DNA from: Streptomyces luteogriseus
GTDB lineage: Bacteria > Actinomycetota > Actinomycetes > Streptomycetales > Streptomycetaceae
Reading direction: 5' to 3'
Assembly (NCBI RefSeq): GCF_014205055.1
Contig: NZ_JACHMS010000001.1
Location: 4,464,001-4,528,000 of the forward strand
Length of the DNA: 64,000 bases
Part shown: piece by piece, positions 33,671 through 42,155 of the stretch
How the letters are laid out: each line of letters starts with the position of its first letter
How positions within the stretch are numbered: the first letter of the stretch is position 1
Program-made: the position numbers and the translations under genes
The notes under the pieces: model-generated
Seen by the model: the letters and a program-made list of their open reading frames with translations, nothing else
Told to the model about the DNA's origin: nothing
The model's database searches: none

Positions 33671-33778
33671 GGTTACCCGGGCCCGGCGGCGGCAGGCTCC
33701 GCCTCCCGGCCGGGACGGCACGGTGAGACCCGCACCAATCGGGGTAACCAGGTGATAACTGTGCAAATCCGGGGTTAC
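33671..33778. promoter_or_regulatory. Divergent region with repeated GGTAAC/GGTTAC motifs
   Basis: GGTTACCC (33671), AATCGGGGTAACC (33737-33749) and AATCCGGGGTTAC (33766-33778) recur in the 150-bp gap between the DUF72 and phosphatase genes. They may be regulator sites or -10 regions of a SigB-like promoter (GGGTAA/GGGTTA); no partner -35 was certain. Confidence 0.35.
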
Positions 33779-33812
33779 GGCTGATTCCCCTCCGAGAGCG
33801 AGATGACCGATC

Positions 33813-36293
33813 ATGGAACAGCCCGTCACCGTCGGCCGGGCCGGCCGGTCGTTCGGAGAAGAACCGGACGTCCTCGAATCCCTCGTCGACGCATCCCTCA
33901 CGGCCCGGGTCACCCTCGACGAACAGGGCACCGTGACCGGCTGGAACGAGGGCGCCGAGCTGCTCCTCGGGTACTCGGCCGGGCAACTGGCCGGCCGCCG
34001 TGCGGCGGATCTGCTGGCCGAGCCGATCCCGGTACGGGGCGGCCTGCCCACGCTCGCCGGGCTGCCCCGCTGGAACGGCGACGTGGCGCTCCGACACCGC
34101 GACGGCCGGAAACTGACGGTCGGGATCCTCGCCCACCACAGGCCACCCGGCGCCGACGCCCCCGCCTGGCTCATCGTCTCCGCCCGGAGCGGCCGGCAGC
34201 CACCGGCCGGTCTCGACGATTCCCTCGTGAGCTGGAGCTTCGCCCAGTCCCCGTGCTGCGCCCAGGCGATCTACGACACCCGGCTCCGGCTGCGCCGGGC
34301 CAACGCAGACATGGAGCGGTCCACGGCGCTCACCGAGGAGGAGATGCGGGGCCTGCGCGTGTCCGAGATCATCGACCACGACGCCGGCGTGCGGGCGGAA
34401 CGCAGCATGGCCCGGGTCCTGCGCACCGGCGAGCCGGAGTACCAGGAGAACTACCTGCGTGCGCCCGGCGAGGACCATGAGCACGCCTGGTCGGTCTTCA
34501 TCTCCGCGCTGCGCGACCAGGAGGGCACCGTCCGGGGCGTCTGTCTCTCGGCGCACGACATGACCGAGCGGTTCTGGGCCCGCAAGCGCCTCCAGCTGAT
34601 CGCCGAGGCCGGCCGGCGCATCGGCACCACACTCGACGTGACGCGCACGGCCCAGGAGCTCGCGGACGTGACCGTGCCGGCCCTGGCCGACTTCGTCAGC
34701 GTCGATCTGCTGGCCGCGCTGGACGACGCACCCGAGCCGCCCGAGCGGGCGGTTCCGGCGGACGGGCCGCTGCTGCTGCGCCGGGTGGCGCTGCGGTCGG
34801 TCATCCCGGGCACCCCGGAGTCGGCCGTGGCGGCCGGCGCGGTGGGCTCCTACCCGGCGGGCTCGATGCCCTTCGAGAGCCTGCGCACCGAACGCCCAGC
34901 CCTGCACGAGGTGACCGACCCGGCGTTCACCGCCTGGCTCGCCCGCGACCCGGCCCGCGCCGCCCGGGTCCGGGCGTTCGGCATCCACTCCGTGATGGCC
35001 GTGCCGCTCGCGGCCCGCGGCACCACGCTGGGCGTCGCCTTCTTCGTCCGGCACCGCACCCAGGAGGCCTTCCAGCACGACGACCTGGTCCTGGCAGGGG
35101 AACTGGCCGCCCGGGCCGCGGTCAGCATCGACAACGCCCGCCGCTACACCCGCGAGCGCGCTACCGCGGTCACACTCCAGCGCAGCCTGCTGCCGCAACG
35201 GCTCCCCCGGCAGGCGGCCGTCGAGGTCGCCTCCCGCTACCTCCCGGCGGTCCCCCACGCCGGCGTCGGCGGGGACTGGTTCGACGTCATCCCGCTCTCG
35301 GGCGCGCGGGTGGCCCTGGTCGTCGGAGACGTGGTCGGCCACGGCCTGGTCGCGTCGGCGACCATGGGGCGGCTGCGCACGGCCGTCCGCACACTGGCCG
35401 ACATCGACCTGCCCTGCGACGAACTGCTCACCCACATCGACGACCTGGTCGCCCGCCTGAACACCGAGGAGGAGGGCGACACCGGGGGGAGGCCGGCCGG
35501 GTCCACCGAGACCTCGAGCGACGTGGGGGCCACCTGCCTGTACGCCGTCTACGACCCCGTGACGCGACGCTGCTCCCTGGCCGCCGCCGGGCATCCCGCT
35601 CCGGCCGTGGTGAGCCCCGAGGGCACCGTCGACCTCGTCGGCCTCCCGGCCGCGCCCCCGCTGGGCGTGAGCGGCCTGCCGTACGAGGCCACCGAGGTCG
35701 TCCTCCCCGAGGGCAGCCTGCTCGCCCTCTACACCAACGGCCTGGTCGAGACCCCCGACCGGGATCTCGACACCGGCGTCCACCGGCTGCGGAAGGCCCT
35801 GGCCCGCCCTGCGGCCTCGCTGGACGCCCTGTGCGACACGGTCCTCGCCGAGCTGCTGCCGCAGCGCCCGGCCGACGACGTGGCCCTGCTCATCGCCCGT
35901 ACGCGCGCGCTCGACGCCCGGCAGGTCGCCACCTGGTCGGTGCCGTCCGACCCGTCCGCGGTCGCGCAGACCCGCAAGGACGTGGTGGCGCAACTGGAGC
36001 GGTGGGGCCTTTCCGACGCCGAGTTCGTCACGGAACTGGTGGTCAGCGAGCTCGTCACCAACGCCATCCGGCACGCCGAGCCGCCGGTCCAACTCCGCCT
36101 GATCCACGACTCGACCCTGATCTGCGAGGTCTCCGACGGCGGAAACACCGCTCCGCACCTGCGGCGTGCCCGCACCTACGACGAGGGCGGCCGCGGTCTG
36201 CTCCTCGTCGCCCAGCTGACCGAGCGCTGGGGCACCCGCCAGAGCGCCGCGGGCAAGACCATCTGGGCGGAACAGACCCTGCCCCCCGCGTGA
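33813..36293 (+). CDS. PAS-PAS-GAF-SpoIIE phosphatase-HATPase regulatory protein
   Basis: 826 residues. PAS 1 (about 22-110; VTLDEQGTVTGWNEGAELLL), PAS 2 (about 140-250), GAF (about 265-440), PP2C/SpoIIE (about 455-690; VGGDWFDVIPLSGARVALVV then GDVVGHG with the metal Asp residues) and a C-terminal HATPase_c_2 (about 700-820; VVSELVTNAIRHAEP, GGRGLLLVAQL). Such proteins combine an RsbU-like phosphatase and an RsbW-like kinase in one chain and tune SigB-type sigma factors through STAS proteins. The STAS gene at 9803 and sigF/sigN are possible but unproven targets. It is followed 13 bp later by a DUF4383 gene. Confidence 0.92.
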   Translation: MEQPVTVGRAGRSFGEEPDVLESLVDASLTARVTLDEQGTVTGWNEGAELLLGYSAGQLAGRRAADLLAEPIPVRGGLPTLAGLPRWNGDVALRHRDGRKLTVGILAHHRPPGADAPAWLIVSARSGRQPPAGLDDSLVSWSFAQSPCCAQAIYDTRLRLRRANADMERSTALTEEEMRGLRVSEIIDHDAGVRAERSMARVLRTGEPEYQENYLRAPGEDHEHAWSVFISALRDQEGTVRGVCLSAHDMTERFWARKRLQLIAEAGRRIGTTLDVTRTAQELADVTVPALADFVSVDLLAALDDAPEPPERAVPADGPLLLRRVALRSVIPGTPESAVAAGAVGSYPAGSMPFESLRTERPALHEVTDPAFTAWLARDPARAARVRAFGIHSVMAVPLAARGTTLGVAFFVRHRTQEAFQHDDLVLAGELAARAAVSIDNARRYTRERATAVTLQRSLLPQRLPRQAAVEVASRYLPAVPHAGVGGDWFDVIPLSGARVALVVGDVVGHGLVASATMGRLRTAVRTLADIDLPCDELLTHIDDLVARLNTEEEGDTGGRPAGSTETSSDVGATCLYAVYDPVTRRCSLAAAGHPAPAVVSPEGTVDLVGLPAAPPLGVSGLPYEATEVVLPEGSLLALYTNGLVETPDRDLDTGVHRLRKALARPAASLDALCDTVLAELLPQRPADDVALLIARTRALDARQVATWSVPSDPSAVAQTRKDVVAQLERWGLSDAEFVTELVVSELVTNAIRHAEPPVQLRLIHDSTLICEVSDGGNTAPHLRRARTYDEGGRGLLLVAQLTERWGTRQSAAGKTIWAEQTLPPA

Positions 36294-36306
36294 GGAGCCA
36301 CCGGTC

Positions 36307-36759
36307 ATGAGCACACCCGCGTCCCACCGGGCCGCCCGCGCCCCCGTCCAGCAGGCCGCCCTGCTGCTCGGCCTGGTCTTCGTCGTGGTCGGCGCGCTGG
36401 GCTTCATCCCCGGCGTCACCACCGACTACGGCTCGCTGGAGTTCGCCTCGCACGAGTCGGGCGCCGAACTGTTCGCCCTGTTCCAGGTGTCGATCCTGCA
36501 CAACCTCGTGCACCTGGCCTACGGCCTCACGGGGCTGATCCTCGCGGGCACGGCCGCCGGGGCGTACGCGTACCTGCTGGTCGGCGGCGCCGTCTACCTG
36601 GTGCTGTGGGTGTACGGCCTGTCGGTCGGCCATGACAGCGATGCCAACTTCGTGCCGCTGAACACCGCGGACGACTGGCTCCACCTCGTCCTGGGCATCG
36701 CCATGATCGGCTTGGGCCTGGCCCTCGGTCGGCGTGGCGCGCGCACCGAGACACGGTAA
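36307..36759 (+). CDS. DUF4383 membrane protein
   Basis: 150 residues with four transmembrane helices: QQAALLLGLVFVVVGALGFI, VSILHNLVHLAYGLTGLILA, a third around AYLLVGGAVYLVLWVYGL, and LHLVLGIAMIGLGLALG. The conserved HNLVHLAYG and DDWLHLVLG motifs define DUF4383. GAGGAG precedes ATG 36307. It is probably co-transcribed with the phosphatase gene. Function unknown. Confidence 0.88.
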   Translation: MSTPASHRAARAPVQQAALLLGLVFVVVGALGFIPGVTTDYGSLEFASHESGAELFALFQVSILHNLVHLAYGLTGLILAGTAAGAYAYLLVGGAVYLVLWVYGLSVGHDSDANFVPLNTADDWLHLVLGIAMIGLGLALGRRGARTETR

Positions 36760-36776
36760 GGATCACCGAGGACGGC

Positions 36777-37280
36777 ATGCAGACCTTCCTGCCCTACCCC
36801 GACTTCCGCACCACGGCCCTGGCCCTCGACCGCCGCCGGCTCGGCAAACAGCGCGTCGAGGCGCTGCAGGTCCTGCGGGGCCTGGTCGTCCCCGGCTACG
36901 GGTGGCGCCGCCACCCGGCCGTGAAGATGTGGCTCGGCTACGAGGAGGCGCTGGTCCGCTACGGCCTGGAGATCTGCCGCGTCTGGCGCGAACAGGGTCA
37001 CCAGGACACCTGCGCGGCGACGCTCGTGGCCGACCTCGCGGCGACCCGTCCCCACGCCCCGATCCGCGACCAGCACCGACTGGCCGCAGAGGGCGAACTG
37101 CCACCCTGGCTCGGCGACGGCCCCTTCCACGAAAGCCACCGCTCGGCCCTGGTCCGCAAGGCCCCCGAGACCTACGCGACCCTCTTCCCGGACGTCCCCG
37201 ACGATCTGCCCTACGTCTGGCCGACATCGGACCGCACGGGCGGGCAGCCGTCCCGGAACCGACGGGTCCCTGGGGACTAG
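36777..37280 (+). CDS. MSMEG_6728/Pyr_excise family protein
   Basis: 167 residues starting MQTFLPYPDFRTTALALDRR followed by RLGKQRVEALQVL, the signature of the Pyr_excise group related to phage T4 endonuclease V, where the N-terminal region holds the catalytic residues for pyrimidine-dimer excision. Whether the actinobacterial members act on DNA is not known to me. GAGG precedes ATG 36777. The last codons overlap the end of a converging small gene. Confidence 0.8.
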   Translation: MQTFLPYPDFRTTALALDRRRLGKQRVEALQVLRGLVVPGYGWRRHPAVKMWLGYEEALVRYGLEICRVWREQGHQDTCAATLVADLAATRPHAPIRDQHRLAAEGELPPWLGDGPFHESHRSALVRKAPETYATLFPDVPDDLPYVWPTSDRTGGQPSRNRRVPGD

Positions 37281-37441
37281 GCGGCCCTGCGGCGCGCCGC
37301 GGGACGCCTGGACGGGGCGGGCTGCTCCGTCACGTCGTCGTCGAACGGGAAGGTCTCGTCCTCCCCGAAGTCCGGGGCCTGGAAGGGGTTGGTCGCCGGA
37401 GACGGCGACGCCGCGCTGGAACGGCGGGGTTGCCCTTCCAC
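37277..37441 (-). CDS. Small conserved protein, start uncertain
   Basis: From GTG 37441 the frame encodes 54 residues with PATNPFQAPDFGEDETFPFD, then DDVTEQPAPSRRPAARRR. Coding-like sequence continues upstream without ATG, GTG or TTG: the frame reads KRPLIEPTSLFSAVEG before the GTG and stays open into the next gene's 3' end. Either a rare start such as ATC (37468 region, behind AAAAGAGA) is used or a base change has hidden the true start. Function unknown. Confidence 0.5.
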   Translation of the reverse strand: MEGQPRRSSAASPSPATNPFQAPDFGEDETFPFDDDVTEQPAPSRRPAARRRAA

Positions 37442-37533
37442 GGCGGAGAACAGCGAAGTCGGTTCGATGAGAGGTCTCTTTTCGTTACTGGCCCAGGTCG
37501 GGGCCAGGCGTGCCCTGACCGGGCACGGAGGTC

Positions 37534-37755
37534 CTACAGCTTGGTCATCTTGGCGTACGGGCTCAGGATCCGCATTTGCGCCGAACCGAAGTCGACGAGC
37601 GCGGCGATTCCGTCCTCGATGCCGATGACCCGGCCGAGCCCGTACATGTCGTGCGTGACCTGGTCACCCACGGCGAAGTACTTGGGAGCGGGGGCGACCG
37701 GAGCCTTGAAGGGGCTGGTAGGCAAATGACGCTTGGGAGCAGCAGGCTTAGTCAT
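37534..37755 (-). CDS. Small CarD/TRCF-like RNA polymerase-interaction fold protein
   Basis: 73 residues: a Pro/Lys-rich start and then FAVGDQVTHDMYGLGRVIGI and ALVDFGSAQMRILSPYAKM. The GDxVxHxxYGxG pattern is that of the CarD_CdnL_TRCF beta domain, but the DNA-binding helical part of CarD is absent. A role at RNA polymerase is therefore only a family-based guess. ATG 37755 is preceded by CATACT with a 7-nt gap and no clear ribosome site. Confidence 0.75.
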   Translation of the reverse strand: MTKPAAPKRHLPTSPFKAPVAPAPKYFAVGDQVTHDMYGLGRVIGIEDGIAALVDFGSAQMRILSPYAKMTKL

Positions 37756-37878
37756 TGGCCTCAGTATGCGCCTACCGACGCCCGTTGCGCTGCTGCTGTC
37801 CACGTCCAGTGCCCGAACCGAGACGTAAGAGAAGCGTTGCGCTGGCTCAAAAAATCGAACACATGATTGAATTCGGCC

Positions 37879-38112
37879 ATGCGAACGTTTCCCGACGATC
37901 TCGTCCGGGCGCAACAGGAGTGGAGTGCCACCTACCGGCAGCTCGCCGACCGGCCCGGCCGCACCGAGCTGCGCCGACGCTTGTACCGGCTGTCGGTCCA
38001 GGCGTTCTTCCACCCCTACTGGCAGCGGCGACGGCCCTGCCCGGCGGCGTGGTGGGAGCTGCGCGAGCTGGGGCGGACGGCCGGGGGCGTGCGCGAGCGG
38101 CGCCACGGGTGA
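37879..38112 (+). CDS. Small protein of unknown function
   Basis: 77 residues: MRTFPDDLVRAQQEWSATYR, then RTELRRRLYRLSVQAFFHPY, with several Trp residues and a basic end. It looks all-helical and compact. ATG 37879 is chosen over TTG 37867. The 120 bp upstream are relatively AT-rich (CTCAAAAAATCGAACACATG) and probably hold its promoter. I know similar proteins from other Streptomyces but no function. Confidence 0.65.
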   Translation: MRTFPDDLVRAQQEWSATYRQLADRPGRTELRRRLYRLSVQAFFHPYWQRRRPCPAAWWELRELGRTAGGVRERRHG

Positions 38113-38156
38113 CGCGCCGGCCTGCGGGACCGTACGTCCCGGATGATCCTGAAGGT

Positions 38157-38381
38157 ATGGCCGGACCGATTCGCGTGATCGTGCACCCACCGTCGCCCTC
38201 GGGCGGCCGCCGCGTGCGCGTGGACGGCGAGATCCTCGGGCTCGCCCACAATGTGACCGATGTCGCGGAGTTCCTCCGCCGCGCCGGCCTGGAGATCGAC
38301 CCCGCGGACGTGGCGGAGGTGCCGTGGATCGACTGGCGCGGAGTGGGGCCCGAGCACTGGGGCCCGCAGACGGGCGGCTGA
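38157..38381 (+). CDS. Small conserved protein of unknown function
   Basis: 74 residues: IRVIVHPPSPSGGRRVRVDG, then LGLAHNVTDVAEFLRRAGLE and VPWIDWRGVGPEHW. The mix of two beta strands, one helix and a Trp-rich end suggests a small folded domain. ATG 38157 has GAAGG just upstream, closer than usual. It lies 44 bp after the previous small gene, and both may be one transcript. Confidence 0.65.
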   Translation: MAGPIRVIVHPPSPSGGRRVRVDGEILGLAHNVTDVAEFLRRAGLEIDPADVAEVPWIDWRGVGPEHWGPQTGG

Positions 38382-38452
38382 CCCGTGAAGAGCCCGGTTC
38401 CACGGACGCGCCTCGGAGTGCGCTCGCCGCCGGTGAACGGGACATTGGTGCC

Positions 38453-38725
38453 GTGGCTTTGTGGATGACGTGGGACCTTGAAGGGGTCGGCACGGCCTCG
38501 CAGTCCGTGGAAGGCGTGGACGAGGCCGCCAGGTGGCTGGTCGACTCGACGGAACGCTCCAGGCGCGCCTTCGACACCGAGTGGCAGTGGCGGAGGCTCA
38601 AGGACTCGGCGCTGCGGGTGCGCGAGACGATGCTCGACGAGGGGCGTCGGACCCTGGAAAGCGGTATGCCGTGGGAGTCGGAGTACGAGGGCGTGAAAGT
38701 ACGTCTCTCCCCGCGGGCCGCATGA
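38453..38725 (+). CDS. Small protein of unknown function
   Basis: 90 residues: TWDLEGVGTASQSVEGVDEA, then ARWLVDSTERSRRAFDTEWQ and ALRVRETMLDEGRR, mainly helical and charged. GTG 38453 is my choice; ATG 38465 is an equally possible start, and neither has a good ribosome site. No family is recognised. Confidence 0.55.
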   Translation: MALWMTWDLEGVGTASQSVEGVDEAARWLVDSTERSRRAFDTEWQWRRLKDSALRVRETMLDEGRRTLESGMPWESEYEGVKVRLSPRAA

Positions 38726-38801
38726 GGATGTCCCAACCTCCACATCGCGCCAAAATGGCCTTATCCACTCTTTTGTGCCGTTGCCGCATCGGAGGGCACT
38801 C

Positions 38802-39167
38802 ATGAAGGACCTCACGTTCGAGCAGAAGCGTTCGCTGTCACGCCAGGAAGCCGCCGACCAGCTCACGGCACTCGCAGACGCGCTGAGGGAGGGTGGGGAC
38901 GCCGAGCTGGAATTCGGCCTCGGAACGCTGGGGCTGCGCATCCCCGACGACCTGCACAGCGAGCTGGAGGTCGAGATCGGCGATGGGGAGATCGAGCTGG
39001 AGATCGAACTGAAGTGGACGACCGCACCGACGCGGGCGACACGGTCTCGGACCGAGGCACCGGCGGAGAAGCCCGAGCGGAAGAACAGCCCCACCGCGGC
39101 GCCCCGAAGCGCCACGGCAACCGGCAAGGCCAGGAGCGCGAAGCGGACGGCCGCGAAGTCCCCCTGA
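38802..39167 (+). CDS. Amphi-Trp domain protein
   Basis: 121 residues. The first 75 form an amphi-Trp domain: LTFEQKRSLSRQEAADQLTA, GLRIPDDLHSELEVEIGDGE, ending in the diagnostic LEIELKW. The rest is a Lys/Thr/Ala-rich basic tail that could contact nucleic acid. GGAGGG lies 7 nt before ATG 38802. Function of the domain is unknown. A strong bidirectional terminator follows. Confidence 0.85.
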   Translation: MKDLTFEQKRSLSRQEAADQLTALADALREGGDAELEFGLGTLGLRIPDDLHSELEVEIGDGEIELEIELKWTTAPTRATRSRTEAPAEKPERKNSPTAAPRSATATGKARSAKRTAAKSP

Positions 39168-39180
39168 ACGGGAAACGCCA

Positions 39181-39214
39181 GAGGGCCGGACCACTTTCGC
39201 GGTCCGGCCCTCTG
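39181..39214. terminator. Bidirectional terminator between amphi-Trp gene and tRNA-Ser(GGA)
   Basis: AGAGGGCCGGACC (39181-39193) pairs perfectly with GGTCCGGCCCTCT (39202-39214) around an 8-nt loop. It serves the plus-strand gene ending at 39167 and the minus-strand tRNA ending at 39222. Confidence 0.88.
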
Positions 39215-39221
39215 ATCCGGC

Positions 39222-39306
39222 GGAGGATACGAGATTCGAACTCGTGAGGGGTTGCCCCCAACACGCTTTCCAAGCGTGCGCCCTAGGCCTCTAGGCGAAT
39301 CCTCCG
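39222..39306 (-). tRNA. tRNA-Ser(GGA)
   Basis: 85 nt class II tRNA. Acceptor stem GGAGGAT/ATCCTCC, discriminator G. Anticodon stem CACGC/GCGTG with loop TTGGAAA, anticodon GGA. T-loop GTTCGAATC. CCA is not encoded. Confidence 0.95.
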
Positions 39307-39375
39307 CCGCAAACAATACAAGACGTTGAGGAGTGCTCGCGAACTCGTTCCCGCCTCCGACATCAGGTAGCCTTG

Positions 39376-39470
39376 GCGCAGCCCCTCACGCGGCGCTATC
39401 TGACTGAACTCCCCCAGGGCCGGAAGGCAGCAAGGGTAGGTCGGCTCTGGCGGGTGCGTGGGGGGCGTCT
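39376..39470 (+). ncRNA. ffs: Signal recognition particle RNA (small bacterial type)
   Basis: The universal SRP apical motif is present as CCAGGGCCGGAAGGCAGCAA (39413-39432), flanked by GGTAGGTCGG. The outer stem pairs CCCCTCACGC (39382-39391) with GCGTGGGGGG (39456-39465). Position just upstream of dnaX is the usual bacterial context. Ends are approximate. The RNA binds Ffh for co-translational membrane targeting. Confidence 0.92.
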
Positions 39471-39534
39471 GCGTTCCCGGACCGGATCTCCTCGCCGGGT
39501 TCCGATGTCAGTGGGCGCCTATAACCTCGTATGC

Positions 39535-42030
39535 GTGTCGTCTCTCGCTCTGTACCGCCGCTACCGCCCCGAGACCTTCGCCGAGGTCATCGGGCAGGAG
39601 CATGTCACCGACCCGCTGCAGCAGGCGCTGCGGAACAACCGGGTCAACCACGCGTACCTGTTCAGCGGGCCGCGCGGCTGCGGCAAGACGACCAGCGCCC
39701 GCATTCTGGCGCGCTGCCTGAACTGCGAGCAGGGGCCCACGCCGACCCCCTGCGGGGAGTGCCAGTCCTGCCAGGACCTCGCGCGCAACGGCCCCGGATC
39801 CATCGACGTCATCGAGATCGACGCCGCCTCCCACGGAGGCGTGGACGACGCCCGTGACCTGCGCGAGAAGGCCTTCTTCGGGCCCGCCCGCAGCCGGTAC
39901 AAGATCTACATCATCGACGAGGCCCACATGGTCACGTCGGCCGGCTTCAACGCGCTGCTGAAGGTCGTCGAGGAGCCGCCCGAGCATCTCAAGTTCATCT
40001 TCGCGACCACCGAGCCCGAGAAGGTCATCGGGACGATCCGGTCCCGGACGCACCACTACCCCTTCCGGCTCGTGCCCCCAGGCACCCTCCGGGAGTACCT
40101 CGGCCAGGTCTGCGAGAAGGAGGCCATCCCCGTCGCGGAGGGCGTGCTCCCGCTCGTCGTGCGCGCGGGCGGCGGGTCCGTGCGTGACTCCATGTCCGTG
40201 ATGGACCAGCTCCTCGCCGGCGCCGCGGCGGACGGTGTGACGTACGCCATGGCCACCGCCCTGCTCGGATACACCGACGGTTCCCTCCTCGACTCGGTCG
40301 TCGAGGCCTTCGCCACCGGCGACGGAGCCGCGGCCTTCGAGGTCGTCGACCGCGTGATCGAGGGCGGCAACGACCCCCGTCGTTTCGTCGCCGACCTCCT
40401 GGAGCGGCTGCGCGACCTGGTGATCCTCGCCGCCGTCCCGGACGCGGCGGAGAAGGGGCTCATCGATGCCCCCGCCGATGTGATCGAGCGCATGCAGGCC
40501 CAGGCCGGCACCTTCGGTCCCGCCGAGCTGAGCCGCGCCGCCGACCTCGTCAACGGGGGCCTGACCGAGATGCGCGGCGCCCACTCGCCCCGTCTCCAGC
40601 TCGAACTGATCTGCGCCCGCGTCCTGCTCCCCGCCGCCTACGGCGACGAGCGGTCCGTGATGGCCCGCCTCGACCGGATCGAGCGCGGCGTGAACTACTC
40701 CGCGGGCCCCGCCGGCATGCCCGCCGCGGGATACGTACCCGGGCCGGAAGGCCATGGGGGAGCGGCTGCCGCTCCGGTCCAGGCGGGTGCCGGCGGTGCG
40801 GTGCCACCGGGCGGTGGCCCGGCCGCGGCCCGCGCTGCCGTCCGTGCGTCCGGAGCGGGAGCAGGAACAGGAGCAGGAGCACCGGGCAATGGCGGTGCTG
40901 CGCCCGGCACCGGTGGCGTCGGCCCCACGCCGACCGCGCCCGATTCCGGCTCTCCGGCGGCGGGCCAGGGTGCGCCGCAGCCCGCGCCAGGCCAGAGCGC
41001 CCCGCAGTCGGCACCGGGCCACGGCGCGGCGCCGACGGCACCGGCCGCGCCCCCGGCTCACGCCCCCGCTTCCGGCTCGCAGCCCGGACCCGGCGCCCCT
41101 GAAGGGCCCCGCGCCCCCGACGAGGCCCCGGCCGCCTCCACCCCTGCCCCGGGTGGACAGCCGCAGCCGTCCCCGGTCGCGCCCGCCCCGGGCGCCTGGC
41201 CCACCGCCGCCTCCGCCGGCAGCGGCGGCCGTCGCCCGGGCGGCTGGCCCACGGCCGCCCCGGGCGCGCCGGCCTCGAACACCCCACCGGCACACACCCC
41301 GCCGGCGAGCACCCCCGCCCCCAGCACCCCACCGACGGCCCAGCCCCCGGCGCCGGTCGCCGCCCCGGCCCCTGCCCCCGCGGCGTCGGGCGGCGGCGGT
41401 CTCGACCCCCGCATGCTCTGGCCGAACATCCTGGAGGCGGTCAAGAACCGCCGGCGTTTCACCTGGATCCTGCTCAGCCAGAACGCCCAGGTGGCCGGCT
41501 TCGACGGCACGACTCTCCAGCTCGGCTTCGTGAACGCGGGCGCACGGGACAACTTCCTGAGCAGCGGCAGCGAGGACGTGCTGCGGCAGGCGCTGGGCGA
41601 GCAGTTCAACGTGCAGTGGAAGATCGAGGCGATCGTCGACCCCTCGGGCGGCTCCGCGCCCCCGGCACCGGGCGGCCCCTCCGGGTTCGGCGGCGGCCAC
41701 AGCGCCGGCGGTGGCGGCGGATACAACGCCGGCGGTGGCGGCGGATACAACGCGGGCGGCGGTACGGCCACGGCCCAGCGTCCCGCCCCGCCCCAGTCGG
41801 CACCCCCGGCCGCCTCCACCCAGCAGTCGAGCAGCTCCGCCCCCGCCTCCACCCCGGCACCGGCCGCTTCCGTCCCCCAGCCCTCCGCCCCGCAGCCCCG
41901 CCATGTCTCGGCCGAGGAGGACATCCCGGAGGACGACGACCCCGACCTCGACGAGTCGGCCCTCTCCGGCCAGGAGCTGATCGTCCGGGAGCTGGGGGCC
42001 ACGGTGGTCGAGGAGTTCACGAACGAATAG
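39535..42030 (+). CDS. dnaX: DNA polymerase III subunit gamma/tau
   Basis: 831 residues. The clamp-loader ATPase starts SSLALYRRYRPETFAEVIGQ, with Walker A GPRGCGKTTSA, a four-Cys zinc module (CLNCEQ and CGECQSC), Walker B IIDEAHMV and sensor FIFATTEPEKVIGTIRSR. Domain III ends near 380. A Pro/Ala/Gly linker of about 270 residues precedes a tau-like C-terminal domain (MLWPNILEAVKNRRRFTWIL), then another disordered tail with GGGGGYNAGG repeats. GTG 39535 is the start; TAACCT lies 7 nt upstream, without a ribosome site. No programmed frameshift signal was recognised. Confidence 0.96.
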   Translation: MSSLALYRRYRPETFAEVIGQEHVTDPLQQALRNNRVNHAYLFSGPRGCGKTTSARILARCLNCEQGPTPTPCGECQSCQDLARNGPGSIDVIEIDAASHGGVDDARDLREKAFFGPARSRYKIYIIDEAHMVTSAGFNALLKVVEEPPEHLKFIFATTEPEKVIGTIRSRTHHYPFRLVPPGTLREYLGQVCEKEAIPVAEGVLPLVVRAGGGSVRDSMSVMDQLLAGAAADGVTYAMATALLGYTDGSLLDSVVEAFATGDGAAAFEVVDRVIEGGNDPRRFVADLLERLRDLVILAAVPDAAEKGLIDAPADVIERMQAQAGTFGPAELSRAADLVNGGLTEMRGAHSPRLQLELICARVLLPAAYGDERSVMARLDRIERGVNYSAGPAGMPAAGYVPGPEGHGGAAAAPVQAGAGGAVPPGGGPAAARAAVRASGAGAGTGAGAPGNGGAAPGTGGVGPTPTAPDSGSPAAGQGAPQPAPGQSAPQSAPGHGAAPTAPAAPPAHAPASGSQPGPGAPEGPRAPDEAPAASTPAPGGQPQPSPVAPAPGAWPTAASAGSGGRRPGGWPTAAPGAPASNTPPAHTPPASTPAPSTPPTAQPPAPVAAPAPAPAASGGGGLDPRMLWPNILEAVKNRRRFTWILLSQNAQVAGFDGTTLQLGFVNAGARDNFLSSGSEDVLRQALGEQFNVQWKIEAIVDPSGGSAPPAPGGPSGFGGGHSAGGGGGYNAGGGGGYNAGGGTATAQRPAPPQSAPPAASTQQSSSSAPASTPAPAASVPQPSAPQPRHVSAEEDIPEDDDPDLDESALSGQELIVRELGATVVEEFTNE

Positions 42031-42155
42031 CCCGGCCTCGCGCGTGCGGCCCGGCGAACCCGGGGTCGTCTTGGAGGAACATCCAGCTCCGGATTCCCCC
42101 TCCCTTCGGAAGCCCGCACAAGGGGAACCCGGCGTCTCCCGTTAGGCTGACCCCC

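Noticed and set aside
33663..36422. Upstream extension of the DUF72 frame
   Set aside because: The extension is antisense to the PAS-GAF-SpoIIE gene. The canonical DUF72 N-terminus begins at 33662.
37855..37880. LexA/SOS box before the 37879 gene
   Set aside because: CGAACACATGATTGAATTCG does not fit the actinobacterial GAAC-N4-GTTC spacing.
39413..39480. Possible extension of DnaX upstream to 39373
   Set aside because: That stretch is the SRP RNA; the true N-terminus SSLALYRRYRP starts at 39535.
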